Assembly: GCA_050739895.1 (NCBI GenBank)
Contig: JBOICK010000018.1
Coordinates: 26,161-90,160 of the forward strand
DNA length: 64,000 nucleotides
Reading direction: 5' to 3'
Origin: Stenotrophobium sp050739895
Lineage (GTDB): Bacteria; Pseudomonadota; Gammaproteobacteria; Nevskiales; Nevskiaceae
The number at the start of each line of letters is the position of its first letter. Position 1 is the stretch's first letter. Positions 16,931-25,674 of this stretch are shown one piece after another. The notes under the pieces are model-generated. The model searched no databases, had not been told where the DNA came from, and was given only the letters and a program-made list of their open reading frames with translations. The translations under genes were made by a program, and so were the position numbers.

Positions 16931-16987
16931 GTGAGGTTTTCGACGCGCCCGGCGAACGATTTCCGCTGCTATGGTCTAATGCGCGCC

Positions 16988-18235
16988 ATGCGATTGCCCT
17001 ACGAAATCTTCACCGGCCTGCGCTATACCCGCGCCAAGCGCCGCAACCACTTCATCTCGTTCATTTCGCTGGCGTCGATGCTTGGCATCGCGATTGGCGT
17101 GATGGCGCTGATCACCGTGCTGTCGGTGATGAACGGCTTCGATCGCGAGTTGCGCAGCCGCATCCTCGGCATGGCCGCGCACGCGACCATCTCCGCGGTC
17201 AGCGGCGGCATGGACGACTGGCAATACGCTGCCGGTGTGGCCGCCAAGAACAAGGCAATCGAAGCCAGCGCGCCGTATATCGAAGGCGAGGGCATGCTCA
17301 AGTCCGGCGGCGAGTTGTCCGGCACCTTGTTGCGCGGCATCCTGCCGGCGCAGGAGGAAAAGGTCGATGAGATCGGCACTCACATGAAGCAGGGCCGGCT
17401 GGAAAGCCTCGCAGCCGGAAGCTACAACATCGTTCTGGGCAACGAACTGGCGCGTGCGCTGGGCGTGGATGTCGGCGACAACGTCGACCTGATGATTCCG
17501 CAGGCCAGTATCACGCCCGCCGGCGTGCTGCCGCGCTTCCGGCGTTTTCACGTCAGCGGCATCTTCTCGATCGGCATGTACGAATACGACCGCAACCTGG
17601 TGCTGATCAATCTCACCGACGCCGCCACGCTGCTGCGCATGCCGGGGCAAGTGACCGGGGTGCGCCTGAAACTGTATGACCTCGACCGCGCGCCAGAAGT
17701 GGCGCGTGAGCTGGCGCAGCAACTGCCCGGCATCTACTACGTGCAGGATTGGACCCGCAGCCACGTCAATTTTTTCCGCGCGGTGAAAACCGAAAAGATG
17801 GTGATGTTCATCATCCTGTCGCTGATTGTCGGCGTTGCCGCGTTCAACATCGTTAGCACGCTGGTGATGGTGGTGCAGGACAAGCAGTCGGATATCGCGA
17901 TCCTGCGCACGCTCGGCGCCAGCCCGCGCTCGATCATGGGCATCTTCATGGTGCAGGGTTCGATCATCGGCGTGATCGGCACGCTGTTCGGCGTGATCGG
18001 CGGCGTGCTGCTGGCGCTCAACGTCGAGAAGCTGGTGCCGCTGCTGGAGGCGCTGACCGGGCACCAGTTCCTGTCGCCGGATGTCTACTACATCAGCGAC
18101 CTGCCTTCGCAACTGGAGATGGTCGACGTGATCCGCATCAGCCTGCTGTCGCTGGCGCTGGGCCTGTTCTCGACGATCTATCCCGCCTGGCGCGCCTCGC
18201 GCGTGCAGCCGGCGGAGGCGCTGCGTTATGAATGA
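16988..18235 (+). CDS. lolC: Lipoprotein-releasing ABC transporter, permease (LolC/LolE type)
   Basis: The 415-residue permease starts MRLPYEIFTGLRYTRAKRRNHFISFISLASMLGI, which is diagnostic for LolC/E. Transmembrane segment 1 lies near residue 25-50, a large periplasmic domain follows, and three transmembrane segments sit at about 270-400 (MFIILSLIVGVAAFNIVSTLVMVV...). The coupling helix region DIAILRTLGASPRSIMGIF faces the ATPase. Together with LolD it extracts outer-membrane lipoproteins from the inner membrane and hands them to LolA. Only one permease gene is present, so it may act as a homodimer (LolF-like). The 3' end overlaps lolD by 8 bases. Confidence 0.92.
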   Translation: MRLPYEIFTGLRYTRAKRRNHFISFISLASMLGIAIGVMALITVLSVMNGFDRELRSRILGMAAHATISAVSGGMDDWQYAAGVAAKNKAIEASAPYIEGEGMLKSGGELSGTLLRGILPAQEEKVDEIGTHMKQGRLESLAAGSYNIVLGNELARALGVDVGDNVDLMIPQASITPAGVLPRFRRFHVSGIFSIGMYEYDRNLVLINLTDAATLLRMPGQVTGVRLKLYDLDRAPEVARELAQQLPGIYYVQDWTRSHVNFFRAVKTEKMVMFIILSLIVGVAAFNIVSTLVMVVQDKQSDIAILRTLGASPRSIMGIFMVQGSIIGVIGTLFGVIGGVLLALNVEKLVPLLEALTGHQFLSPDVYYISDLPSQLEMVDVIRISLLSLALGLFSTIYPAWRASRVQPAEALRYE

Positions 18236-18917
18236 TGTGATTCTCAAAGCTGCCGGCGTCTCCAAGACCTTCGACGATGGCCGCCTGCATCTGGACGTAC
18301 TGGTCGGTGTGGATCTGGAAGTCGCCAAGGGCGAGTGCATCGCCATTGTCGGTGCCTCCGGTTCCGGCAAATCCACCCTGCTGCATCTGCTCGGCGGACT
18401 CGAAGCGCCGACCGCGGGCGAGGTCTGGGTCGCGGGCAGCCGCATGTCGGCGCTGTCGGATCAACAACGCGGCGAGTTGCGCAACCGCTCGTTGGGTTTC
18501 GTCTACCAGTTCCACCACCTGCTGCCGGAATTCACCGCGCTGGAAAACGTCGCGATGCCGCTGCTGATCCGGCGCATGCCGCGCGACGAGGCGTATGCGA
18601 AGGCTGGCGCTCTGCTTGCGCGCGTCGGTCTCGGCCAGCGCCTGCAGCACAAGCCGGGCGAACTCTCCGGCGGCGAGCGCCAGCGCGCAGCAGTCGCGCG
18701 TGCGCTGGTGACGCGGCCGGCCTGTGTGCTCGCCAACGAGCCCACCGGCAACCTCGATGCGAAAACCGCCGGCACGGTGTTCGAGCTGATGCTCGAACTC
18801 AATCGCGAACTCGGGACCAGCCTGATCGTGGTCACCCACGACCTCAAGCTGGCGGCGCGCATGGAGCGCGTGCTGACGCTGGAATCGGGGCAGATCAGGA
18901 ATGCCGTAGCGGCCTGA
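18228..18917 (+). CDS. lolD: Lipoprotein-releasing ABC transporter, ATP-binding protein LolD
   Basis: The 229-residue ATPase has Walker A GASGSGKST, the Q-loop FVYQFHHLLPEFTALENV, signature LSGGERQRAAVARAL and H-switch VVTHD. In the Walker B segment the family aspartate is an asparagine: CVLANEPTGNLD (Asn170) where LolD normally has ADEPTGNLD. The catalytic glutamate and the D-loop are intact. The 8-base overlap with lolC shows an operon. It powers release of lipoproteins at the inner membrane. Confidence 0.92.
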   Translation: MNDVILKAAGVSKTFDDGRLHLDVLVGVDLEVAKGECIAIVGASGSGKSTLLHLLGGLEAPTAGEVWVAGSRMSALSDQQRGELRNRSLGFVYQFHHLLPEFTALENVAMPLLIRRMPRDEAYAKAGALLARVGLGQRLQHKPGELSGGERQRAAVARALVTRPACVLANEPTGNLDAKTAGTVFELMLELNRELGTSLIVVTHDLKLAARMERVLTLESGQIRNAVAA

Positions 18918-18961
18918 ACGGCCGCGCTGCGCAGGCAGCGGATTTGGTTTAGCGTTGCGCC

Positions 18962-21490
18962 ATGAACCTGTGGCAGATCCTCGCCTTCACTGTTGGCATT
19001 CTTGCCGTCTGCGCCATGCCTGCGCTGCCGACGTTGCCTGTGCTGACGATGCTCGCGGTGCCCGCGCTGCTGTCGTGGCGCGGACGCGCGCTCTACGCGA
19101 TGGCACTGCTGGGCGTGCTGGTGACGGTGCTGCGCGGGCAGGGTCTGCTTGATCAGCAGTGGCCGGCGGCACGTTATGGCGAGACGCAGTGGGTGCAGGG
19201 TCATGTTGCCTCGCTGCCACAGCAAAGCCGCATGAGCGCGCGCGGAGAACCCGACGGCGATGCGGCTGCCAACTGGCAGTTCCTGTTCGAACCCGGCGGG
19301 CCTGGTGCCAGTGATTTTCCAAAACGTATCCGTGCGTCCTGGTATCGCACCGACCAGGTGCCGAAGGGCGGCGACTGCTGGCGCCTGCAATTGCGCCTGC
19401 GCACGCCGCATGGTTCGCTCAACCCCGGCGCCTTCGATTACGAGGGCTGGCTGCTGCGCGAAGGCATCGGCGCGACCGCGACGGTGCGTGACGCACAAGC
19501 TTGCGACGGGAATGGAGCCCAAGTGCCGCGAGGCGGCAAGGACGCCGAGCTCCGAGTGGCCGCCGGGCAGGACGCCCAAGTGCCGCGAGGCGGCAAGGAT
19601 GCCGGGCTCCGAGCGGCCGACAGGCAGGACGCCCAAGTGCCGCGAGGCGGCAAGGATGCCGGGCCCCGAGTGGCCGACGGCGGCAACGGTTACGTGCTGC
19701 TGAAACTGCGCCAGCGGCTGGTGGATCGCCTGCGCGCCGAGCTGCCGGATCACCCGGCGGCGGGGCTATATGCGGCGCTGACCCTGGGCGATACCTCTGG
19801 CATCACGACCGCCGACTGGGACCTGTTCCGCATGACCGGCACCAGCCACCTGGCGGCGATTTCCGGTCTGCACCTGGGCATCGTCGCCGGCTTTGCCTTC
19901 TTCCTTGGACGCTGGCTGTGGGCGCTGTGGCCGCGGCTGTGCCTGTGGCTGCCGGCGCAGAAGGCCGGCACGCTGTTTTCGCTGCTGGTCGCGTTCATCT
20001 ATGCCCTGCTCGCCGGCCTGCAGCCGCCGATCCTGCGTGCCCTGCTGATGCTGTCGTTTGCGGCGCTGGCATTGTGGTCGGGACGCGTCAACCGGGTCGC
20101 GCCGGCGCTGGTGCTGGCGCTGGGCCTGATCCTGCTGCTGGATCCGCTGGCGGCGCTGCGCCCCGGCCTGTGGCTGTCATTCTGCGCGGTGGCGGCGATC
20201 TTCTACGTGATGATGAATCGTCTGCGCCCGCCCGGATGGCTCGCCGGGCTGCTGCTGGTACAACTCATGCTCAGCTTGGCGCTGGCGCCGTTGACGCTGT
20301 ATTTCTTCCAGGGCATGTCGTGGATTTCGCCGGCAGTGAACCTGCTGGCGGTGCCGTTGTTCAGCCTGTTGATGCCATTTCTGCTGCTGGGGCTGCTGCT
20401 CGGTTGGCTATGGCCCTGGGCCGGGGTGCCGCTGACGCGGCTCTGTGCGCAGGTCCTGCTGCTGGGCCACGATGCGCTGGCGTGGCTGTCGACGCATCTG
20501 CCCGCGGTCTGGGTTCCCGCCTGCGCTCCGGTCGCGGCGCTGCTGCTGGCGCTGTTTGGCACGGCGCTTTTATTCGTGCCGCGTGGCGTGCCGCTGCGGC
20601 CGCTGGGCCTGCTGTGTTTCCTGCCGCTGCTATTTCCGCCACAGACCGGCCCGCGCGAAGGTTTCACGCTGACCGCGCTGGACGTGGGGCAGGGTTTGTC
20701 GGTGGTGGTGCGCACTGCGCATCACACGCTGCTCTACGACACCGGGCCGGCGTTCGATGACGGTTATGACTCGGGCTCATCGGTGGTCGCGCCTTACCTG
20801 TTGTCGCAGGGCGTCAGCCGCATCGACCTGATGATGATTTCGCATGCCGACAGGGATCACAGCGGTGGCGCGCCCGCGGTGCGACGACTGCTGGCGGTGG
20901 ACGATGAACTCGGCGCGCTGACGCCGCATCCCTGCCACGACGGTCAGCAATGGGAGTGGGACGGTGTAAGTTTCGAGGTGCTGCATCCGGATGACGGCGA
21001 ATGGAACACCAACAACGGCGGCTGCGTGCTGCGCGTCGAGGCCGGCCCGTACGCCGCGCTGCTGCCGGCCGATATCCAGAAGCCCGCCGAGCGCCGCCTG
21101 CTGGCCGAGAAGCTCACCAGCCTGCAGGCCGATGTGTTGCTGGCGCCGCATCACGGCAGCAAGACCTCCTCCACCGAGGATTTCATCGATGCGGTGCAGC
21201 CGCGCATCGTGATTCACAGCGCCGCCTGGCACAGCCAGTTCCACCATCCGCATCCGTCGGTGGTGGCGCGCTATGCGGCGGCGGGTGCGCGGCAATATGT
21301 CACCGGCGTCGGCGGTGCGCTGGATTTGCAGATCACCGAGCGCGGCGTTTCGGAAGTCAGCTCATGGCGCGGCGCACACCAGCATTTCTGGAATCCATCG
21401 CCGGAATTGCTGGCGCAAGGGCAATACGCTGTGATGATGATTGTGGAGGTTCCAGCCGCAGGGTCGGCTGTGCAAGAGCAGGATCGGTAA
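18962..21490 (+). CDS. comEC: DNA internalisation competence protein ComEC/Rec2
   Basis: The 842-residue protein forms the inner-membrane channel for single-stranded DNA uptake. It has N-terminal membrane segments, then a soluble OB-like domain. The competence domain (FRMTGTSHLAAISGLHLGIVAG, about 290-560) carries many membrane helices. A C-terminal metallo-beta-lactamase-like domain follows (LTALDVGQGLSVVVRT, MISHADRDHSGGAPAV, LLAPHHGSKTSS). Residues 186-242 of the OB region consist of three near-identical 19-residue units made by a DNA tandem repeat. The gene starts 44 bases after lolD and may be transcribed with it. AT-core element C follows the stop. Confidence 0.92.
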   Translation: MNLWQILAFTVGILAVCAMPALPTLPVLTMLAVPALLSWRGRALYAMALLGVLVTVLRGQGLLDQQWPAARYGETQWVQGHVASLPQQSRMSARGEPDGDAAANWQFLFEPGGPGASDFPKRIRASWYRTDQVPKGGDCWRLQLRLRTPHGSLNPGAFDYEGWLLREGIGATATVRDAQACDGNGAQVPRGGKDAELRVAAGQDAQVPRGGKDAGLRAADRQDAQVPRGGKDAGPRVADGGNGYVLLKLRQRLVDRLRAELPDHPAAGLYAALTLGDTSGITTADWDLFRMTGTSHLAAISGLHLGIVAGFAFFLGRWLWALWPRLCLWLPAQKAGTLFSLLVAFIYALLAGLQPPILRALLMLSFAALALWSGRVNRVAPALVLALGLILLLDPLAALRPGLWLSFCAVAAIFYVMMNRLRPPGWLAGLLLVQLMLSLALAPLTLYFFQGMSWISPAVNLLAVPLFSLLMPFLLLGLLLGWLWPWAGVPLTRLCAQVLLLGHDALAWLSTHLPAVWVPACAPVAALLLALFGTALLFVPRGVPLRPLGLLCFLPLLFPPQTGPREGFTLTALDVGQGLSVVVRTAHHTLLYDTGPAFDDGYDSGSSVVAPYLLSQGVSRIDLMMISHADRDHSGGAPAVRRLLAVDDELGALTPHPCHDGQQWEWDGVSFEVLHPDDGEWNTNNGGCVLRVEAGPYAALLPADIQKPAERRLLAEKLTSLQADVLLAPHHGSKTSSTEDFIDAVQPRIVIHSAAWHSQFHHPHPSVVARYAAAGARQYVTGVGGALDLQITERGVSEVSSWRGAHQHFWNPSPELLAQGQYAVMMIVEVPAAGSAVQEQDR
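19517..19687 (+). repeat. Three in-frame 57-base tandem repeats inside comEC
   Basis: Units at 19517-19573, 19574-19630 and 19631-19687 each encode AQVPRGGKDA followed by a nine-residue variable half. Each unit contains the dyad GCCGCGAGGCGGC. The repeats lie between the OB-like N-terminal part and the competence domain and keep the frame, adding 57 residues. Confidence 0.85.
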
Positions 21491-21509
21491 CTGCAGCCCA
21501 AACCGCGCT

Positions 21510-21613
21510 CCGCTGTTGGCTTATGGTGAAAGAATGTTGTTATAAAATATAATACAATTATAATAATATATTATATAAAATAACATATATGCACGCAGTC
21601 CCGCCGATAGCGG
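21510..21613. repeat. AT-core palindromic element, copy C
   Basis: Arms are CCGCT (21510-21514) and AGCGG (21609-21613), with 23-base spacers and a 48-base core (21538-21585), TGTTATAA to AAATAACA, that holds 45 A/T. Core bases 1-17 and the opposite end match at 14 positions. It lies between the convergent ends of comEC and the transglutaminase gene. The right arm can also form a local hairpin (CCCGC/GCGGG, 21600-21614). Confidence 0.75.
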
Positions 21614-21656
21614 GCGTTGAATGAAGTGGCGAACCGGCCGCTTAACACGTTCAGGG

Positions 21657-23621
21657 TTACGGAATTTCTCGTATCAGGTGATCCACCGCCAAGCGCAAGG
21701 CTTGCTGCGCCGCGTGTTCAGCCCCACCGAAATAGCGCAGGTGCAGATAGGCGTCCAGCACGTTTTGCATGGAGGCTTGCAGTGACGGCTGGCAGGCGAT
21801 GACGCGGGCCGCGAAATCCTGCGGACCTTCGTGCGGCGCCTGTTGCAATCCGAGTTTTCGCAGTGGCCGGACGGCACGCTGCCACAGGCGCAGTGCGCGG
21901 TCGGTGCTTTGCACCGGCGCGAACTGGCGCAGCAACAGCAGGCCGACGGCGGAGAGCATCAGCGTGATCGCGACGGTGAGCACGAGAATCATGTCGCTCC
22001 AGTCGCTGATGCCGAAGCGGCTCAGAAAATCGGCCTGCAGTTGCGGGCCGTAGGCCAGTACCCAGCGGTTCCAGCGATCATTGGCCCAGTCCCAGCGTGC
22101 GCTGAGTTGCAGCCAGACCTGCGAGCGGCGTTCGAGAAAACCGGGCAGGCCGTTGGCCGCCGTCAGGGCCGCGGCCAGGCCTGCCTCGACCCGGTTGGGC
22201 GCAACCGCGGCGGTGGGATCGACGCGCACCCAGCCCTGGCCGGCCAGCCAGACTTCGCTCCAGGCATGCGCGTCGTACTGGTGGATGACGTAGTAATCGC
22301 CGTAGGCATTTTTTTCGCCGCCCTGATAGCCGGTGACAACGCGCGCGGGAATGCCGGCGGCGCGCATCAGGAAGGTGAAGCTGCTGGCGTAGTGTTCGCA
22401 GAAACCGCGGCGTGTATCGAACAGGAATTCATCAACGCTGTTGGCGCCGAGTTTAGGCGGGTGCAGGGTGTAGTAGAACGCTTCGCCGCGGTACATCGCC
22501 AGCGCCGCGCGCACGATCTGCGCGTCGTCCAGACCCTTGCTGCGCCATTGCGCTGCGAGCGCGCGGCTGCGCGGGTCGGCGCCGGGCGGCAATTGCAGCA
22601 TGATTTTGCGCTGGAGCGGGTCAAGCGACGGCTGCAGCTGGTAATGCAGATAGGAGCGCAGGTGGTACAGGGCGCGATCACGCAGCGGCTTGTCGGCCAG
22701 CAACTGGTCGGCGGCATGCAGCGACGTGGCAGCTGGCAGCCCGGTCGACGCAGGCAGGTCCAGCGCGAAAATCCAGCGCTGCTGGGTCGGTTCGAGGGTG
22801 ATTTCGTAGCTCACCGGCGCGCCGCTGACTTGCGCGGCTTCAGCCGGCATCATTCCGGGCTCGATGCGTGGTTTCCAGCCGCGGCCATCGAAGTGATCGA
22901 ACACCGGGCCGCGCCAGTAGCGCTGCTCCGGCGGTGGTGCGACGCCGTTGAAACGCACGCGGAAAGCCACGGCATTGGACAGGATCAGGTTCTCGATATC
23001 GCCCGGCATCATGCTGTCGGAGGGTCCGCTGCGCTGCGCGCCGCTATCCGAAGGCAGGCCCCACAGCGGGCCCGGTATGCGCGGGAACAGGATGAACATG
23101 ACCACCATCAGCGGCAGCGCTTGCGCCACCATGATGACCGCACGGCGCAGCAGCGGACGCACGGGCAGTGCGGTGCCGGGATGATTACAGTCCATCAGCA
23201 ACGCGGTGATGGCGACGGCGCAGACCAGCAGGTAGGCGATCGTCCACAATTCCTGCGAGAACAGGAAGTGCGTGACCAGGATGAAATACATCAGCAGCAC
23301 CACAATCATCACGTCGCGGCGCGCACGCATTTCCAGCAGCTTGAGCGCCGCCATCACGCACAGCAGCGCGGTGCCGGCGCTTTGGCCGGAAATGCTGTGG
23401 TAGCTGGCGTAGACGCCGGCACAGGCGGCGAAGGCCAGCGCCGCGCGCGGCAGCATCGTCGGCAGACGCCACTGCCGCAGTTCGACCAGCACGCGCCAGG
23501 CCATCGTGGTGATGATGAGCAGGATTTCCCAGACCGGCAGATGCGTCGCATGCGGCGCCAGCACCAGCGCCAGCACCGCGATCAGGCGCAGCAGGCTGTC
23601 GCGGCTCAGGTAGTCGGTCAT
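21657..23621 (-). CDS. Membrane-anchored transglutaminase-like protein (DUF3488/TgpA type)
   Basis: The start at 23621 (MTDYLSRDSLLRLI) overlaps the stop of the DUF58 gene in an ATGA arrangement and gives 654 residues. About seven membrane helices fill the first 200 residues (DUF3488-like). The large periplasmic domain then has the transglutaminase triad: Cys in DTRRGFCEHYASSFTFLMRAAGIPARVVTGY, His in YDAHAWSEVW and Asp in WVRVDPTAAVAP. One membrane segment and a DUF4129-like tail follow. TgpA of Pseudomonas is essential and modifies periplasmic proteins. The MoxR-DUF58-transglutaminase order is a known conserved unit. Confidence 0.9.
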   Translation of the reverse strand: MTDYLSRDSLLRLIAVLALVLAPHATHLPVWEILLIITTMAWRVLVELRQWRLPTMLPRAALAFAACAGVYASYHSISGQSAGTALLCVMAALKLLEMRARRDVMIVVLLMYFILVTHFLFSQELWTIAYLLVCAVAITALLMDCNHPGTALPVRPLLRRAVIMVAQALPLMVVMFILFPRIPGPLWGLPSDSGAQRSGPSDSMMPGDIENLILSNAVAFRVRFNGVAPPPEQRYWRGPVFDHFDGRGWKPRIEPGMMPAEAAQVSGAPVSYEITLEPTQQRWIFALDLPASTGLPAATSLHAADQLLADKPLRDRALYHLRSYLHYQLQPSLDPLQRKIMLQLPPGADPRSRALAAQWRSKGLDDAQIVRAALAMYRGEAFYYTLHPPKLGANSVDEFLFDTRRGFCEHYASSFTFLMRAAGIPARVVTGYQGGEKNAYGDYYVIHQYDAHAWSEVWLAGQGWVRVDPTAAVAPNRVEAGLAAALTAANGLPGFLERRSQVWLQLSARWDWANDRWNRWVLAYGPQLQADFLSRFGISDWSDMILVLTVAITLMLSAVGLLLLRQFAPVQSTDRALRLWQRAVRPLRKLGLQQAPHEGPQDFAARVIACQPSLQASMQNVLDAYLHLRYFGGAEHAAQQALRLAVDHLIREIP

Positions 23622-24613
23622 GGCAGCCGGAACAGCGCCAGCGCCTTGAGGCACTGGTGCCGATGGGTTTGGCCTTGCGCGGGTGCGATCGCGGTGCCGG
23701 GCAGGCGCAGGCCGTAGGCATGCTGCTCGGCTTCTGCGTCGAGCACCCAGCGCGTCAGCTGCGATAGTCGCGCCTCGGTGTCGAGACCGGGCAGGCTGGA
23801 CCAGTCCAGCCACAACGCCTGTTCCAGCGTTTCGGAGAACTGCTTGACCATCGGCACTTGCAGCTTCGGCAGGCTTTTCCAGTGAATGCTGCGGGCGGTG
23901 TCGCCATGCTGGTAGTTGCGCAGTCCGGCAAATTCATCCTGGCCGTGGCGACCGCCCTCGGTATGGCCGCCGCTGCCGGCGGTGGACGGTGGAGACAGTC
24001 CGGGCGCCGCGGGCCGTGGATAAACCAGGCAGGCCATGTCCAGCTCGGCCCAGGTCCATGCGTGAAACAGGCCCAGCGGGAACTCGGTTGCAATGCTGAA
24101 GATGCCGCAAGGCAGCCAGCCGCGGTTGCTCGCGGGCAGGGTGAGGCGCAGCGGCGTCGCAGCCTGCGCGGGGATGTCGTTGATGACGGCATCGGCGTCC
24201 TGTTTGGGCCAGGACAGGGCGATGGCATAGCGATCCCGTCGTGCGGAATTTTCCACGCGTATTTCGAAATGTGCGATTTCGCCGGCGAATACCGGCGCGC
24301 TGCGACTGGCATGCAGTGCGATATTCACCAGATTGCCATGGGTGTGGTGCATGCACACCAGTCCCAGCCCCGCGAGCAGGAAGGACAGTGCGAAGGCCAT
24401 GCTGTTGCTGTAGTTCATCGCGCCCAGCAGCATCACCAGCAGCATTGCCGCAAAGCCGTAGCCGAAGCGCGTCGGCACGATATAGACGCGGCGGCGGCCG
24501 ATGACGATCGGGCCCGGCTGGCGCTTGACGCGCCTCAGCACCCAGCGGTCGATGCGCTCCTGCGCGAAACGCAGGGGATGCAGGATGATCTTGAAAATCA
24601 GCCAGAAGCGCAT
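23618..24613 (-). CDS. DUF58-domain membrane protein of the MoxR-transglutaminase unit
   Basis: The 331-residue protein has two transmembrane segments near residues 50-90 (FGYGFAAMLLVMLLGAMNYSNSMAFALSFLLAGLGLV). A soluble domain with VWA-like topology and the DUF58 core GGHTEGGRHGQDEFAGLRNYQHGDTARSIHWK (about 215-250) follows. DUF58 proteins are thought to be clients or partners of MoxR AAA+ ATPases in assembling envelope complexes. It overlaps the transglutaminase start by 4 bases and follows the MoxR gene after 20 bases. Confidence 0.88.
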   Translation of the reverse strand: MRFWLIFKIILHPLRFAQERIDRWVLRRVKRQPGPIVIGRRRVYIVPTRFGYGFAAMLLVMLLGAMNYSNSMAFALSFLLAGLGLVCMHHTHGNLVNIALHASRSAPVFAGEIAHFEIRVENSARRDRYAIALSWPKQDADAVINDIPAQAATPLRLTLPASNRGWLPCGIFSIATEFPLGLFHAWTWAELDMACLVYPRPAAPGLSPPSTAGSGGHTEGGRHGQDEFAGLRNYQHGDTARSIHWKSLPKLQVPMVKQFSETLEQALWLDWSSLPGLDTEARLSQLTRWVLDAEAEQHAYGLRLPGTAIAPAQGQTHRHQCLKALALFRLP

Positions 24614-24633
24614 TGCGCTGGATTGTCTTGGTT

Positions 24634-25545
24634 TCAGGGAATCGCGACCGCACGCAGGATGTCTTCCGCGGCCGGTGCGCCGGATTCGCGTTCGCTGGCG
24701 GCAACCAGGCGATGACTGGCGACGGCACCAAACACCGCCTGCACATCTTCCGGAATCACGCCGCTGCGTCCTTCGACCAGCGCCCAGGCCTGTGCCGCGC
24801 GGCGCAGCGCCAGTCCGGCGCGCGGCGACAGGCCTTGGCGCAGTCCGGCATGGCTGCGGGTGTGTGCCACCAGCGCCTGCAGGTAGTCCAGCAGCGCCGG
24901 CGAGGTGCGCACGGCTTGCGCCTGCTGCTGCAGGTCCAGCAACTTTTCAGGCGTGACTGCCGGCTGCACGGTTGCCAGCAGGTCGCGGCGTTCACGTTCC
25001 AGCAGCAGCGTGCGTTCCACCTCGGGCAGCGGGTAGCCCAGCGAGATGCGCATCAGGAAGCGGTCGAGCTGCGATTCCGGCAGCGGGAAGGTGCCGATCT
25101 GGTGCGCCGGATTCTGCGTGGCGATGACGTAGAACGGTTCCGGCAGCGGTCGCGTCTGGCCTTCGGCGGTGACTTGCCGTTCCTCCATCGCCTCCAGCAG
25201 CGCGGATTGCGTCTTCGGGCTGGCGCGGTTGACTTCGTCGGCCAGCACCAGTTGCGCAAAAATCGGTCCGGGATGAAAGCGGAAGCTGGCACTGTTCTGC
25301 TCAAAGATCGAGACGCCGAGGATATCTGCAGGTAGCAAGTCGCTGGTGAACTGCACGCGCTGGAACTTCAGGCCGAGCACGCGCGCCAGCGCCAGCGCCA
25401 GCGTGGTCTTGCCGACGCCGGGAATGTCCTCGATCAGCAGATGGCCGCGCGCCAGCAGGCAGGCCAGCGCCAGTTTCAGCTGCGCCTCCTTGCCGAGAAT
25501 GATCTGGTTGAGGCCGGCAAGGGCATTTTTGATGTCGGGGCTCAT
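24634..25545 (-). CDS. MoxR-family AAA+ ATPase
   Basis: The 303-residue ATPase has Walker A IEDIPGVGKTTLAL, Walker B LVLADEVNRASPKTQSALLEAMEERQ, sensor VIATQNPAHQIGTFPLPESQLDRF and arginine-finger region FLMRIS. It heads the minus-strand MoxR-DUF58-transglutaminase operon and probably remodels the membrane partners using ATP. The second MoxR gene in the window (27288) is a different subfamily, in a Bat operon. The promoter would lie in 25546-25674, shared with the divergent patatin gene. Confidence 0.93.
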   Translation of the reverse strand: MSPDIKNALAGLNQIILGKEAQLKLALACLLARGHLLIEDIPGVGKTTLALALARVLGLKFQRVQFTSDLLPADILGVSIFEQNSASFRFHPGPIFAQLVLADEVNRASPKTQSALLEAMEERQVTAEGQTRPLPEPFYVIATQNPAHQIGTFPLPESQLDRFLMRISLGYPLPEVERTLLLERERRDLLATVQPAVTPEKLLDLQQQAQAVRTSPALLDYLQALVAHTRSHAGLRQGLSPRAGLALRRAAQAWALVEGRSGVIPEDVQAVFGAVASHRLVAASERESGAPAAEDILRAVAIP

Positions 25546-25674
25546 GTTCTGGGTGTCTTGAAAATTAGCGGGTCAGTCTAATGGGTTGATGACCAGTGGT
25601 ATGAATTTACCCGTCAGAAATCCTGATTGTTTGTTGCGATGCAATAAAGGTTCCGCCAACATAGTGAAAGAGTT

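Noticed and set aside
19517..19687. Short direct repeats in comEC as a CRISPR array
   Set aside because: Units are contiguous 57-base tandem copies with no unique spacers, are translated in frame, and have no cas genes nearby.
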